Under the pieces are notes generated by a model that saw only the letters and a program-made list of their open reading frames with translations, made no database searches and had not been told where the DNA came from. From NCBI RefSeq assembly GCF_902498915.1, contig NZ_CABVLQ010000001.1: DNA of 64,000 bases; one strand, given 5' to 3'. Made by a program: the position numbers and the translations under genes. Position 1 is the stretch's first letter; each line of letters starts with the position of its first letter. Source of the DNA: Escherichia ruysiae. GTDB lineage: Bacteria > Pseudomonadota > Gammaproteobacteria > Enterobacterales > Enterobacteriaceae. Shown piece by piece: positions 20,142 through 30,574 of this stretch.

Positions 20142-21344
20142 ATGCGCATCCTTCACACCTCAGACTGGCATCTCGGCCAGAACTTCTACAGTAAAAGCCG
20201 CGAAGCTGAACACCAGGCTTTTCTTGACTGGCTGCTGGAGACAGCACAAACCCATCAGGTGGATGCGATTATTGTTGCCGGTGATGTTTTCGATACCGGC
20301 TCGCCGCCCAGTTACGCCCGCACGTTATACAACCGTTTTGTTGTCAATTTACAGCAAACTGGCTGTCATCTGGTGGTACTGGCGGGAAACCATGACTCGG
20401 TCGCCACGTTGAATGAATCGCGCGATATCATGGCGTTCCTCAATACTACTGTGGTCGCCAGCGCCGGACATGCGCCGCAAATCTTGCCTCGTCGCGACGG
20501 GACGCCAGGCGCAGTGCTGTGTCCCATTCCTTTTTTACGCCCGCGTGACATTATTACCAGCCAGGCGGGACTTAACGGCATGGAAAAACAGCAACATTTG
20601 CTGGCAGCGATCACCGATTATTATCAACAACACTATGCAGATGCCTGCAAGCTGCGCGGCAATCAACCTCTTCCCATCATCGCCACGGGGCATTTAACGA
20701 CTGTGGGTGCCAGTAAAAGTGATGCCGTGCGTGACATCTATATTGGCACGCTGGACGCGTTTCCGGCACAAAACTTTCCGCCAGCCGACTACATCGCGCT
20801 TGGACATATTCACCGCGCGCAAATTATTGGCGGCATGGAACATGTTCGCTATTGCGGATCCCCCATCCCACTGAGTTTTGATGAGTGCGGCAAGAGTAAA
20901 TATGTCCATCTGGTAACTTTTTCAAACGGCAAATTAGAGAGCGTGGAAAACCTGAACGTACCGGTAACACAACCGATGGCGGTGCTGAAAGGCGATTTGG
21001 CGTCGATTACCGAACAGCTTGAACAATGGCGCGATGTGCCACAGGAACCACCTGTCTGGCTGGATATTGAAATCACTACCGATGAGTATCTGCATGATAT
21101 TCAGCGCAAAATCCAGGCATTAACCGAATCACTGCCTGTCGAAGTATTGCTGGTACGCCGGAGTCGTGAACAGCGCGAGCGTGTGTTAGCCAGCCAACGG
21201 CGTGAAACCCTCAGCGAACTTAGCGTCGAAGATGTTTTTAATCGCCGTCTGGCACTGGAAGAACTTGATGAATCGCAGCATCAACGCTTGCAACATCTTT
21301 TCGCCACGACATTGCAGACCCTCGCCGGAGAACACGAAGCATGA
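20142..21344 (+). CDS. sbcD: Exonuclease subunit SbcD
   Basis: SbcD is the nuclease half of the SbcCD (Mre11-Rad50) complex, which cleaves DNA hairpins and protein-blocked ends. The ATG at 20142 gives 400 residues. The five metallophosphoesterase motifs are visible: SDWHLG, GDVFDTG, AGNHDS, ATGHLT and GHIHRAQ. The upstream open frame is not conserved. It overlaps sbcC by 4 bp (ATGA), implying coupled translation. Confidence 0.97.
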   Translation: MRILHTSDWHLGQNFYSKSREAEHQAFLDWLLETAQTHQVDAIIVAGDVFDTGSPPSYARTLYNRFVVNLQQTGCHLVVLAGNHDSVATLNESRDIMAFLNTTVVASAGHAPQILPRRDGTPGAVLCPIPFLRPRDIITSQAGLNGMEKQQHLLAAITDYYQQHYADACKLRGNQPLPIIATGHLTTVGASKSDAVRDIYIGTLDAFPAQNFPPADYIALGHIHRAQIIGGMEHVRYCGSPIPLSFDECGKSKYVHLVTFSNGKLESVENLNVPVTQPMAVLKGDLASITEQLEQWRDVPQEPPVWLDIEITTDEYLHDIQRKIQALTESLPVEVLLVRRSREQRERVLASQRRETLSELSVEDVFNRRLALEELDESQHQRLQHLFATTLQTLAGEHEA

Positions 21345-24300
21345 AAATTCTCAGCCTGCGCCTGAAAAACCTGAACTCATTAAAAGGCGAATGGAAGATT
21401 GATTTCACCCGCGAGCCGTTCGCCAGCAACGGGCTGTTTGCAATTACCGGCCCGACCGGTGCGGGGAAAACCACCCTGCTGGACGCCATTTGTCTGGCGC
21501 TGTATCACGAAACTCCGCGCCTCTCTAACGTTTCACAATCGCAAAATGATCTCATGACCCGCGATACCGCCGAATGTCTGGCGGAGGTGGAGTTTGAAGT
21601 GAAAGGTGAAGCGTATCGCGCGTTCTGGAGCCAGAATCGGGCGCGTAACCAACCCGACGGTAATTTGCAGGTACCACGCGTAGAGCTGGCGCGCTGCGCA
21701 GACGGCAAAATTCTCGCCGACAAAGTGAAAGATAAGCTGGAACTGACGGCGACGTTAACCGGGCTGGATTACGGGCGTTTCACCCGTTCGATGCTGCTTT
21801 CGCAGGGACAATTTGCTGCCTTCCTCAATGCCAAACCGAAAGAACGCGCGGAATTGCTGGAGGAGTTAACCGGCACCGAAATTTACGGTCAAATCTCCGC
21901 GATGGTCTTTGAACAGCATAAATCGGCCCGTACTGAGCTGGAAAAACTGCAAGCGCAGGCCAGCGGTGTCGCATTATTAGCGCCAGAACAAGTGCAATCG
22001 CTGACAGAAAGTTTGCAGGTACTCACTGACGAAGAAAAACAGTTACTCGTCACACAGCAGCAAGAACAACAATCGCTTAACTGGTTAACGCGTCTGGATG
22101 AATTGCAAAAAGACGCCAGCCGCCGTCAGCAGGCACTGCAACAGGTGTTAGCCGAGGAAGAAAAAGCGCAACCTCAACTGGCGGCGCTCAGTCTGGCACA
22201 ACCGGCACGAAATCTTCGTCCGCACTGGGAACGCATCGCAGAACACACTGCGGCACTAACGCATACTCGTCAGCAGATTGAAGAAGTAAATACTCGCTTA
22301 CAGCGCACAATGGCGCTTCGCGCAAATATTCGTCACCACGCGGCGAAGCAGTCGGCAGAATTACAACAGCAGCAACAAAATCTGAATGCGTGGTTACACG
22401 AACACGACCGCTTCCGGCAGTGGAATAACGAACTGGCGGGTTGGCGGGCGCAGTTCGCCCAACAGGCCAGCGATCGCAAGTATCTGCGGCAATGGCAACA
22501 GCAATTAACCCATGCAGAGCAAAAACTTAATGCTCTTCCGGCGATCTCTTTAACTTTAACCGCCGCCGAAGTTGCCGCTGCGCAGGCACAACATGCCGAA
22601 CAACGTCCGCTGCGTCAGCGCCTGAGCGCACTATATGGGCAGATTGTTCCCCAGCAAAAACGCCTGTCGCAGCTACAGGCCGCTATTCAGAGCGTTACGC
22701 AGGAACAGACACAACGTAACGCCGCGCTCACTGAAATGCGCCAACGTTATAAAGAAAAGACGCAACAGCTTGCCGATGTCAAAACCATTTGCGAGCAGGA
22801 AGCACGCATCAAAACCCTGGAAGCTCAACGTGCGCAGTTACAGGCAGGTCAGCCTTGCCCACTTTGTGGTTCCACCAGCCACCCGGCGGTCGAGGCGTAT
22901 CGGGCGCTGGAACCGGGGGTTAATCAGTCTCGATTACTGGCGCTGGAAAATGAAGTTAAAAAGCTCGGTGAAGAAGGCGCGGCGCTACGTGGGCAACTGG
23001 ACGCCTTAACGAAGCAGCTTCAGCGGGATGAGAACGAAGCACAAAGCCTCCGACAAGATGAGCAAGCACTTACTCAGGAATGGCATACACTAACTGCCAG
23101 CCTCAGTATCACCTTGCAGCCGCAGGACGATATTCAACCATGGCTTGCCACCCAGGAAGAGCATGAAAAGCAACTGCAATTACTCAATCAGCGTCATGAA
23201 TTACAGGAGCAAATTGCCGCGCACAATCAACAAATTATCCAGTATCAACAACAGATTGAACAACGCCATCAGCAACTCTCTGCGGCGTTAACGGGTTACG
23301 CGCTGGCACTGCCACAGGAAGATGAAGAAGAGAGCTGGTTGGCGACACGTCAGCAAGAAGCGCAGGGCTGGCAGCAGCGCCAGAACGAATTAACCGAGCT
23401 GCAAAACCGTATTCAACAGCTGACGCCGATTCTGGACACATTGCCGCAAAATGATGAACTGCCACACAGCGAAGCTACTGTGACGCTGGAAAACTGGCGG
23501 CAAGTTCATGAGCAATGTCTCGCGTTGCAAAGCCAGCGGCAAACCTTGCAGCAACAAGAGGTTTTGGCGGCGCAAGGTCTGCAAAAAGCCCAGACACAGT
23601 TTGACACCGCGCTACAGGCCAGCGTCTTTGACGATCAGCAGGCGTTCCTTGCGGCGCTAATGGATGAACAGACACTAACGCAACTGGAACAACTCAAGCA
23701 GAACCTGGAAAACCAGCGTCGTCAGGCGCAAACGCTGGCCACTCAAACAGCAGAAACGCTGGCACAGCATCAGCAACACCGACCTGACGAGTTAGCTCTC
23801 ACTGTGACGGTGGAGCAGATTCAACAAGAGTTAGCGCAAACTAACCAAAAGTTGCGTGCAAACACCACGAGTCAAGGCGAAATTCGCCAGCAGTTGAAGC
23901 AGGATGCAGACAACCGTCAGCAACAACAAACCTTAATGCAGCAAATTGCCCAGACAACACAGCAGGTTGAAGACTGGGGTTATCTCAATTCGCTGATTGG
24001 CTCCAAAGAGGGCGATAAATTCCGTAAGTTTGCCCAAGGGCTGACGCTGGATAATTTAGTTCATCTCGCTAACCAGCAACTTACCCGCCTGCACGGGCGC
24101 TATTTGTTACAGCGTAAAGCCAGCGAGGCGCTGGAAGTCGAGGTTGTCGATACCTGGCAGGCAGATGCAGTACGCGATACCCGAACGCTTTCCGGCGGAG
24201 AGAGTTTTCTCGTCAGTCTGGCACTGGCGCTGGCGCTTTCGGATCTGGTCAGCCATAAAACGCGCATTGACTCGTTATTCCTCGATGAAGGTTTCGGCAC

Positions 24301-24484
24301 GCTGGATAGCGAAACGCTGGATACCGCCCTTGATGCGCTGGATGCCCTGAACGCCAGTGGTAAAACTATCGGCGTGATTAGCCACGTTGAAGCGATGAAA
24401 GAGCGTATTCCGGTGCAGATCAAAGTGAAGAAGATCAACGGCCTGGGCTACAGCAAACTGGACAACACGTTTGCGGTGAAATAA
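21341..24484 (+). CDS. sbcC: Exonuclease subunit SbcC
   Basis: SbcC is the Rad50-like ATPase partner of SbcD. The 1047-residue protein has the Walker A GPTGAGKTT near the N-terminus and two long glutamine-rich coiled coils (about 185-495 and 515-870). The zinc hook CPLC lies at 506-509 in the middle, with the signature LSGGESF and Walker B SLFLDEGFG near the C-terminus. The coiled coils explain the many spurious overlapping frames here. Length is within one residue of what I recall for K-12. Confidence 0.97.
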   Translation: MKILSLRLKNLNSLKGEWKIDFTREPFASNGLFAITGPTGAGKTTLLDAICLALYHETPRLSNVSQSQNDLMTRDTAECLAEVEFEVKGEAYRAFWSQNRARNQPDGNLQVPRVELARCADGKILADKVKDKLELTATLTGLDYGRFTRSMLLSQGQFAAFLNAKPKERAELLEELTGTEIYGQISAMVFEQHKSARTELEKLQAQASGVALLAPEQVQSLTESLQVLTDEEKQLLVTQQQEQQSLNWLTRLDELQKDASRRQQALQQVLAEEEKAQPQLAALSLAQPARNLRPHWERIAEHTAALTHTRQQIEEVNTRLQRTMALRANIRHHAAKQSAELQQQQQNLNAWLHEHDRFRQWNNELAGWRAQFAQQASDRKYLRQWQQQLTHAEQKLNALPAISLTLTAAEVAAAQAQHAEQRPLRQRLSALYGQIVPQQKRLSQLQAAIQSVTQEQTQRNAALTEMRQRYKEKTQQLADVKTICEQEARIKTLEAQRAQLQAGQPCPLCGSTSHPAVEAYRALEPGVNQSRLLALENEVKKLGEEGAALRGQLDALTKQLQRDENEAQSLRQDEQALTQEWHTLTASLSITLQPQDDIQPWLATQEEHEKQLQLLNQRHELQEQIAAHNQQIIQYQQQIEQRHQQLSAALTGYALALPQEDEEESWLATRQQEAQGWQQRQNELTELQNRIQQLTPILDTLPQNDELPHSEATVTLENWRQVHEQCLALQSQRQTLQQQEVLAAQGLQKAQTQFDTALQASVFDDQQAFLAALMDEQTLTQLEQLKQNLENQRRQAQTLATQTAETLAQHQQHRPDELALTVTVEQIQQELAQTNQKLRANTTSQGEIRQQLKQDADNRQQQQTLMQQIAQTTQQVEDWGYLNSLIGSKEGDKFRKFAQGLTLDNLVHLANQQLTRLHGRYLLQRKASEALEVEVVDTWQADAVRDTRTLSGGESFLVSLALALALSDLVSHKTRIDSLFLDEGFGTLDSETLDTALDALDALNASGKTIGVISHVEAMKERIPVQIKVKKINGLGYSKLDNTFAVK

Positions 24485-24609
24485 CTATTCAGCAGGATAA
24501 TGAATACAGAAGGGCGAATTATCTCTTGGCCTCGCTGGTCGTTATCCTGCAAGCTATCACTTTATTGGCTACGGTGATTCGTAGCCGTCCTGGTGGTTGT
24601 GATGGTGGT

Positions 24610-25803
24610 ATGAAAAAAGTCATTTTATCTTTGGCTCTGGGCACGTTTGGTTTGGGGATGGCCGAATTTGGCATTATGGGCGTGCTCACGGAGCTGGCGC
24701 ATAACGTAGGAATTTCGATTCCTGCTGCCGGGCATATGATCTCGTATTATGCGCTGGGGGTGGTGGTCGGTGCGCCAATCATCGCCCTCTTTTCCAGCCG
24801 CTACTCACTCAAACATATCTTGTTGTTTCTGGTGGCGTTGTGCGTCATTGGCAACGCCATGTTCACGCTCTCTTCGTCTTACCTGATGCTCGCCATTGGT
24901 CGGCTGGTTTCCGGCTTTCCGCATGGTGCATTTTTCGGCGTCGGAGCGATCGTGTTATCGAAAATTATCAAACCCGGCAAAGTCACCGCCGCCGTGGCGG
25001 GGATGGTTTCCGGGATGACAGTCGCCAATCTGCTGGGCATTCCGCTGGGAACGTATTTAAGTCAGGAATTTAGCTGGCGTTACACCTTTTTATTGATCGC
25101 TGTTTTTAATATTGCGGTGATGGCATCGGTCTATTTTTGGGTGCCGGATATTCGCGACGAGGCGAAAGGAAAGCTGCGCGAACAATTTCACTTTTTGCGT
25201 AGCCCCGCACCGTGGTTAATTTTTGCCGCCACGATGTTTGGCAATGCCGGTGTATTTGCCTGGTTCAGCTACGTAAAACCTTACATGATGTTTATCTCCG
25301 GTTTTTCGGAAACGGCGATGACGTTTATTATGATGTTAGTTGGGCTGGGGATGGTTCTGGGAAATATTCTAAGTGGACGTATTTCAGGACGTTACTCGCC
25401 TTTGCGTATTGCAGCAGTAACTGACTTCATTATTGTGCTGGCGTTGCTCATGCTTTTTTTCTTCGGCGGCATGAAAACAACGTCGCTTATTTTTGCTTTT
25501 ATTTGTTGCGCAGGGTTATTTGCCCTTTCGGCACCGCTGCAAATATTGTTACTGCAAAATGCCAAAGGCGGAGAATTATTAGGTGCCGCAGGCGGGCAAA
25601 TAGCGTTTAACCTCGGCAGCGCCGTCGGCGCATATTGCGGTGGTATGATGCTGACGCTGGGGCTGGCATATAATTATGTGGCGCTGCCTGCTGCCCTGCT
25701 CTCGTTTGCAGCGATGTCTTCGTTGCTGCTGTATGGTCGCTATAAGCGCCAGCAAGTGGCGGACAGTCCGGTGCTGGCGAAACCACTGGGTAAGTTGCAC
25801 TAA
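24610..25803 (+). CDS. araJ: MFS transporter AraJ
   Basis: AraJ is a 12-helix major facilitator of the DHA1 (sugar efflux/drug) group. It is arabinose-inducible through AraC in K-12 but not needed for arabinose use. The ATG at 24610 gives 397 residues; the leading MKKVILSLALGTFGLGMAEF block is typical. The C-terminus reads ...AKPLGKLH, which appears three residues longer than the K-12 protein as I remember it (AKPLG). It is followed by a cluster of REP elements. Confidence 0.93.
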   Translation: MKKVILSLALGTFGLGMAEFGIMGVLTELAHNVGISIPAAGHMISYYALGVVVGAPIIALFSSRYSLKHILLFLVALCVIGNAMFTLSSSYLMLAIGRLVSGFPHGAFFGVGAIVLSKIIKPGKVTAAVAGMVSGMTVANLLGIPLGTYLSQEFSWRYTFLLIAVFNIAVMASVYFWVPDIRDEAKGKLREQFHFLRSPAPWLIFAATMFGNAGVFAWFSYVKPYMMFISGFSETAMTFIMMLVGLGMVLGNILSGRISGRYSPLRIAAVTDFIIVLALLMLFFFGGMKTTSLIFAFICCAGLFALSAPLQILLLQNAKGGELLGAAGGQIAFNLGSAVGAYCGGMMLTLGLAYNYVALPAALLSFAAMSSLLLYGRYKRQQVADSPVLAKPLGKLH

Positions 25804-25817
25804 CTGTGCGCGTTGTT

Positions 25818-26012
25818 TATTGCCGGATGCGGCGCGAGCGCCTTATCCGGCCACGAGCTGCTCATTTCGTAGGCCTGATAAGACACGCCAGTGTCGCATC
25901 AGGCATCTGAGCACGGTGCCGGATGCGGCGCGAGCGCCTTATCCGGCCTACGGGCTCCGGGACGGCTCATTTTGTAGGCCTGGTAAGGCGCGGCAAGCGT
26001 CGCATCAGGCAT
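25818..26012. repeat. Cluster of four alternating REP elements (BIME) after araJ
   Basis: Four REP palindromes alternate in type and orientation: TGCCGGATGCGGCGCGAGCG (25820-25852), AGGCCTGATAAGACACGCCA (25871-25906), a second TGCCGGATGCGGCG unit (25917-25951) and an AGGCCTGGTAAGGCG unit (25975-26012). They fill the gap between the convergent araJ and mak genes. Such BIMEs can bind DNA gyrase, Pol I or IHF. Confidence 0.9.
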
Positions 26013-26035
26013 GATGTACCAATTACCTGAATTTT

Positions 26036-26944
26036 TTACTCTTGCGGCCATAACCACGCGGCGCCGCGTACGCCGCTGGAATCACCATGCTTCGCCTTGC
26101 GCACCGGCGTTTCACATTCACCGCCGAAGACAAATTGTTTAATCAACTGCGGAACCGTTTGATATAAACGGTCAACATTGCTCATCCCGCCCCCCAGCAC
26201 AATCACATCCGGGTCGAGAATATTCACCACGTGTGCCAGCGACTTTGCCAGCCGCAGCTCATAGCGACGCAATGCCAGCTCTGCAACCGGATCGCTTTCT
26301 TCAACCAGGCGGATAATTTCACTACCTTTCAGCGCATGTCCGCTCAACCGATGATAATCCGTCGCGAATCCTGTACCTGAAATAAAGGTTTCAATACAGC
26401 CTTTTTTACCGCAATAACAAGAGACTTCTTCGCGATAACGCAGTTCATCTTCGTCCATCCACGGTAGCGGATTATGTCCCCACTCACCTGCCGTGCCGTT
26501 GCCGCCAATATGCGCCCGCCCATTGAACGCCACGCCCGCGCCGCATCCCGTACCGATAATCACGGCAAATACCGTCTGCGCTCCCGCTGCCGCCCCATCT
26601 ACCGCTTCCGAAACCGCCAGACAGTTGGCGTCATTTGCCAGGCGCACTTCCCGCTGCAACCGCGCGCTTAAGTCTTTATCGAATGGCTGACCATTAAGCC
26701 AGGTCGAATTAGCGTTTTTCACCACGCCGGTGTAGGGCGAAATCGAGCCGGGAATGCCCATGCCTACTGTTCCGCGCTGCCCCGTCGCCTGCTCCGCCAT
26801 ATCAACCAACGTGGCGATTGTTTCAATGGTCTGCCGATAATCATCACGCGGCGTGAGCACACGATGACGGTACAATTGCTCTCCTGCATCGCCCAGTGCA
26901 ATCACTTCAGTTTTGGTGCCGCCTAAATCGATACCTATACGCAC
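26036..26944 (-). CDS. mak: Fructokinase Mak (ROK family)
   Basis: Mak (mannokinase) phosphorylates fructose and mannose with ATP. The GTG at 26944 gives 302 residues starting MRIGIDLGGTKTEVIAL, the ROK ATP-binding phosphate-1 motif. Other motifs are the sugar-binding NDANCLA, the GTGCGAGV block, and the ROK zinc site with HNPLPW and CYCGKKGCIETF. The long upstream open frame is not conserved. It diverges from rdgC. Confidence 0.95.
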   Translation of the reverse strand: MRIGIDLGGTKTEVIALGDAGEQLYRHRVLTPRDDYRQTIETIATLVDMAEQATGQRGTVGMGIPGSISPYTGVVKNANSTWLNGQPFDKDLSARLQREVRLANDANCLAVSEAVDGAAAGAQTVFAVIIGTGCGAGVAFNGRAHIGGNGTAGEWGHNPLPWMDEDELRYREEVSCYCGKKGCIETFISGTGFATDYHRLSGHALKGSEIIRLVEESDPVAELALRRYELRLAKSLAHVVNILDPDVIVLGGGMSNVDRLYQTVPQLIKQFVFGGECETPVRKAKHGDSSGVRGAAWLWPQE

Positions 26945-27068
26945 GGTACTCTCCTTATTTTTTTCAATATCAATAGCGTAGAGACGGACAACCGGATTGG
27001 CAATGCAAGGCCGCCGACAATTCGTTATCATGCCCGCTAAATTTAACGACAAGGCCGTGGAAATTATC

Positions 27069-27980
27069 ATGCTGTGGTTCAAAAATTTAATGGTTTACCG
27101 TCTTAGCCGCGAAATTTCGCTGCGTGCAGAAGAGATGGAAAAACAGCTAGCCTCGATGGCATTTACCCCATGCGGAAGCCAGGACATGGCGAAGATGGGC
27201 TGGGTTCCTCCGATGGGATCGCACAGCGATGCATTAACGCACGTTGCCAATGGTCAAATTGTTATCTGCGCGCGTAAAGAAGAAAAAATCCTTCCGTCTC
27301 CGGTGATTAAACAGGCGCTGGAAGCGAAAATCGCCAAACTGGAAGCAGAACAGGCGCGTAAGCTGAAGAAAACCGAAAAAGATTCGCTGAAAGATGAAGT
27401 GCTGCACTCTCTGTTACCGCGCGCTTTTAGCCGCTTCAGCCAGACCATGATGTGGATCGACACGGTTAACGGGTTGATTATGGTGGACTGCGCCAGCGCC
27501 AAAAAAGCAGAAGATACGCTGGCACTGCTGCGTAAAAGCCTGGGGTCGTTACCGGTTGTGCCATTGACCATGGAAAACCCGATTGAACTGACGCTGACCG
27601 AATGGGTACGCTCCGGTAGCGCGGCGCAGGGCTTCCAGTTGCTTGATGAAGCCGAGCTGAAATCGCTGCTGGAAGATGGCGGCGTGATCCGCGCGAAGAA
27701 ACAGGATCTGACCAGCGAAGAGATCACCAATCACATTGAAGCTGGAAAAGTGGTGACTAAACTGGCGCTCGACTGGCAGCAGCGCATTCAGTTTGTGATG
27801 TGTGATGATGGTTCGCTCAAACGCCTGAAATTCTGCGACGAACTGCGCGATCAAAACGAAGATATCGACCGAGAAGATTTCGCCCAGCGTTTTGATGCCG
27901 ATTTCATCCTCATGACCGGTGAACTAGCGGCATTAATTCAAAACCTGATCGAAGGATTGGGTGGCGAAGCACAACGTTAA
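27069..27980 (+). CDS. rdgC: Nucleoid-associated recombination protein RdgC
   Basis: RdgC forms a ring-shaped dimer that binds double-stranded DNA and inhibits RecA-promoted recombination. The ATG at 27069 gives 303 residues of normal length, starting MLWFKNLMVYRLSREI. The protein is rich in charged residues, with a helical tip around residues 75-115. It is divergent from mak and followed by a REP element. Confidence 0.96.
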   Translation: MLWFKNLMVYRLSREISLRAEEMEKQLASMAFTPCGSQDMAKMGWVPPMGSHSDALTHVANGQIVICARKEEKILPSPVIKQALEAKIAKLEAEQARKLKKTEKDSLKDEVLHSLLPRAFSRFSQTMMWIDTVNGLIMVDCASAKKAEDTLALLRKSLGSLPVVPLTMENPIELTLTEWVRSGSAAQGFQLLDEAELKSLLEDGGVIRAKKQDLTSEEITNHIEAGKVVTKLALDWQQRIQFVMCDDGSLKRLKFCDELRDQNEDIDREDFAQRFDADFILMTGELAALIQNLIEGLGGEAQR

Positions 27981-28335
27981 TTGCTGATTTGCCTTCAATG
28001 CCGGATGCGACGCCAGACGCGTCTTATCCGGCGTAAAAAGTCAAACCTGACATTGATATAATCATTCGCGATTTTTAAGGCGATAACCGGTGTTTCCACT
28101 ATATTAAATTACGCGCGGATAACTGATGCAATGAATTTATAGACGGTTCGTCAAAGTCAGTAATACAAGTTATCAACCTATTATTTTTATTCACAATCTT
28201 CGCTAAAATTTATATCAATTTGATATTTTATGTATATATCGAAAATATAAAAACCAGCAGCCACTGGCGTTTATTATTACCAAAATAAAGAATATTCCAG
28301 AAAAATGCCCTCCCATTAAACGGGAAGGCGAGATA
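27981..28335. other. rdgC-ppnP intergenic region with one REP
   Basis: This 355-bp gap between convergent genes holds a REP palindrome (AATGCCGGATGCGACGCCAG... at about 27997-28035). About 250 bp of AT-rich sequence follows, with many short A/T runs and no convincing reading frame. I see no terminator with a strong stem apart from the REP. Confidence 0.6.
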
Positions 28336-28620
28336 TTACAGATAGCGGCACAAATAAGAGGTCGGTTCAGCAACTTGCAGATGGAACTCGCTGTGGCCGG
28401 GAACATTAAATACAGAGCCGGCTTCATACACTTGCCAGTCGGTCGCGTCAGGCAGTAACACATTCAGAGCCCCGCTGATTACCGTCATCTCTTCAGGTTC
28501 GGCGGTGCTGAAGGTGTATTCGCCTTCAACCATGACACCAACGCTGGCGCGACCAGTGCTGCTGCTGGAAAAGCCGATCGATTTCACTTTGCCGGAAAAG
28601 TACTCATTACTTTGAAGCAT
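28336..28620 (-). CDS. ppnP: Pyrimidine/purine nucleoside phosphorylase PpnP
   Basis: PpnP (formerly YaiE) splits purine and pyrimidine nucleosides into base and ribose 1-phosphate. The 94-residue, all-beta cupin-like protein starts [17 protein letters not shown] and has the conserved [12 protein letters not shown] and FNVPGHSEF segments. It lies 71 bp downstream of aroM in the same direction and may be co-transcribed with it. Confidence 0.95.
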
Positions 28621-28691
28621 AAACTGGCCCTGTCTGGTAGTTGAACGTCTACTTCACTATAGGGGCCAGAGGCGCTGGCTGTCACGCAAAA

Positions 28692-29369
28692 TCACATCAG
28701 TAATTCTGCAGCCAGCCTTGTAATCAATACGTTAGAGAGCAAAACAGGAACATCGAGCTGTTTTTGCAGTAAATCACGATGGCGCTGATTAAATCCCAAA
28801 CAATCCAGCATGATGACATCCGCACCGTTTTCCAGTAGTTCTTTCCCGGCATCAATGATTTTCTGTTCAGAATCATGAATAGGGTTCCCCAGGGAAAACA
28901 AGGGCGGTTTCTGCAAGATTTGCCATTTTTGTGCCTGAACGTGCAACAGTTCTTCAACCGGTACGATTACACCGACCTGATGACCTTCGACAATGGTAGA
29001 AACCAGCGGTGGCAATATACGCAACGGCTCCAGAAAGATTGTATTACGCGCCGTCATACTGCTAATGTTTGCCGTACTCATCAACAAAATGACGTCGTAA
29101 CCCTGGTTATCAAGCACTTCAACCACGCTTTGCAGATCGCGTTCTACTTTACGACGCGAGACGTGAGCCGGTTGATTGTCATTTAATAATGTAAGAATCG
29201 TTTCTTCGCCTGCTTCTGGCGCATACTCCGCCATCACTTCTTCGCGGCTTAACTTCCCCAGCAGGCTATGATGGGAAATGTTATTTTCGTCAATGTACTC
29301 AGTCAGGAGCGGTAAAACTTCCTGCATAGGTACAATGCCGATGGTCAGGATCGCCAACGACGCACTCAT
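28692..29369 (-). CDS. aroM: AroM family protein
   Basis: AroM is a protein of unknown biochemical function, co-transcribed with aroL in E. coli under TyrR/TrpR control. The 225-residue protein has the AroM-family blocks TIGIVPMQEVLPLL and DVIMLDCLGF. The overall look (cysteine in MLDCLG, alternating beta/alpha) resembles Asp/Glu racemase-like folds, which is an inference. It has no signal peptide. Confidence 0.92.
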   Translation of the reverse strand: MSASLAILTIGIVPMQEVLPLLTEYIDENNISHHSLLGKLSREEVMAEYAPEAGEETILTLLNDNQPAHVSRRKVERDLQSVVEVLDNQGYDVILLMSTANISSMTARNTIFLEPLRILPPLVSTIVEGHQVGVIVPVEELLHVQAQKWQILQKPPLFSLGNPIHDSEQKIIDAGKELLENGADVIMLDCLGFNQRHRDLLQKQLDVPVLLSNVLITRLAAELLM

Positions 29370-29626
29370 TGTTATTCCACCTTACTTTTACTTCGTCGTT
29401 AATTACCGGGCAAATGTTAAGCACCACTGCTGGCACTTACCTGTGCTACAAATGACAAAAAGCGTAGCAGTAGACGCGCCCGGAATAATGTAAAGATTCC
29501 AAATGATTCCAGTAATAGATTGTTATTGTTTAATATTCTAATTATTTGAAAAACATGAATTGTGAAAAATGTGACGCAGATCCTTTGTAGTAGCACTCAG
29601 AATCCCTTCCGAGCAGTCTGATACGG

Positions 29627-29827
<201 letters not shown>

Positions 29828-29867
29828 TTATTTCACGGGATGAACGTTAAGTATAGGCGCTCGGGAG

Positions 29868-30392
29868 TCAACAATTGATCGTCTGTGCCAGGGCGCTACG
29901 AATTTCAGAAATCACCTGACTGGGTTCATTATTAGCGTTAATGATAATATGCGCGACTTCACGATATAACACATCGCGTTCTTCCAGCACTTCCCGAACT
30001 TCTTCACTTAGCGGCTTTCCGGTTAAGGTTGGTCGCAAATCCTCTTCGGGTGCTGCTTGCAGACGATTAACCAGTACCGCTACTGGCGCACACAGATAAA
30101 CCACAATCCCGTTATTACGCATGTAGTGACGATTAAATTCCGTCAGAATAATGCCGCCCCCCGTGGCGATAACGGTCGATGGTGCTGTCACAGCTTCCAG
30201 TGCTGCGGTTTCTCTGGCGCGAAATCCGGCCCACTCTTCCCTTTCGACGATCTCCGCGACCGTCATATTGAGCTGTGATTGCAACCACTGGTCGGTATCG
30301 ACAAACCGACGGTTAAGCGAATCGGCAAGAGCCATTCCGATCGTTGTTTTACCACAGCCCCGAGGCCCGATCAGAAAAAGAGGTTGTGTCAT
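29868..30392 (-). CDS. aroL: Shikimate kinase II
   Basis: AroL phosphorylates shikimate at the 3-hydroxyl in aromatic amino-acid synthesis. The 174-residue protein has the P-loop GPRGCGKTT at 9-17, the shikimate-binding DTDQW and ATGGGI motifs, and the lid arginine region RPTLTGKP. Upstream are matches to TyrR boxes and a TrpR half-site, in line with its known dual regulation. Confidence 0.97.
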   Translation of the reverse strand: MTQPLFLIGPRGCGKTTIGMALADSLNRRFVDTDQWLQSQLNMTVAEIVEREEWAGFRARETAALEAVTAPSTVIATGGGIILTEFNRHYMRNNGIVVYLCAPVAVLVNRLQAAPEEDLRPTLTGKPLSEEVREVLEERDVLYREVAHIIINANNEPSQVISEIRSALAQTINC

Positions 30393-30455
30393 CGTGGGTT
30401 TTCCCCAAAAGGTCGCAATGCGGCGAAAGCCGGGTTCGTAAGAATAGCGATCATA

Positions 30456-30573
30456 CCATCAAGCTAGTACAATTTCGATTGTAAAGAAATAATTCCACTT
30501 AGGGTGAAATTTTCAATACACTCTTTACTATACCAAGAAATGCTCAAGAAAGAAGTGTAACTAATAAATTACA
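30456..30573 (-). promoter_or_regulatory. aroL control region: TyrR boxes and TrpR operator
   Basis: Read on the minus strand, TTGTACTAGC (about 30462-30472) matches a TrpR half-operator (GTACTAG). The 18-mers at 30480-30497 and 30556-30573 (TGTAACTAATAAATTACA) match the TyrR box form TGTAAA-N6-TTTACA with one to three mismatches each. Their position upstream of aroL fits its known control by TyrR with tyrosine and by TrpR with tryptophan. Confidence 0.6.
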
Positions 30574-30574
30574 T

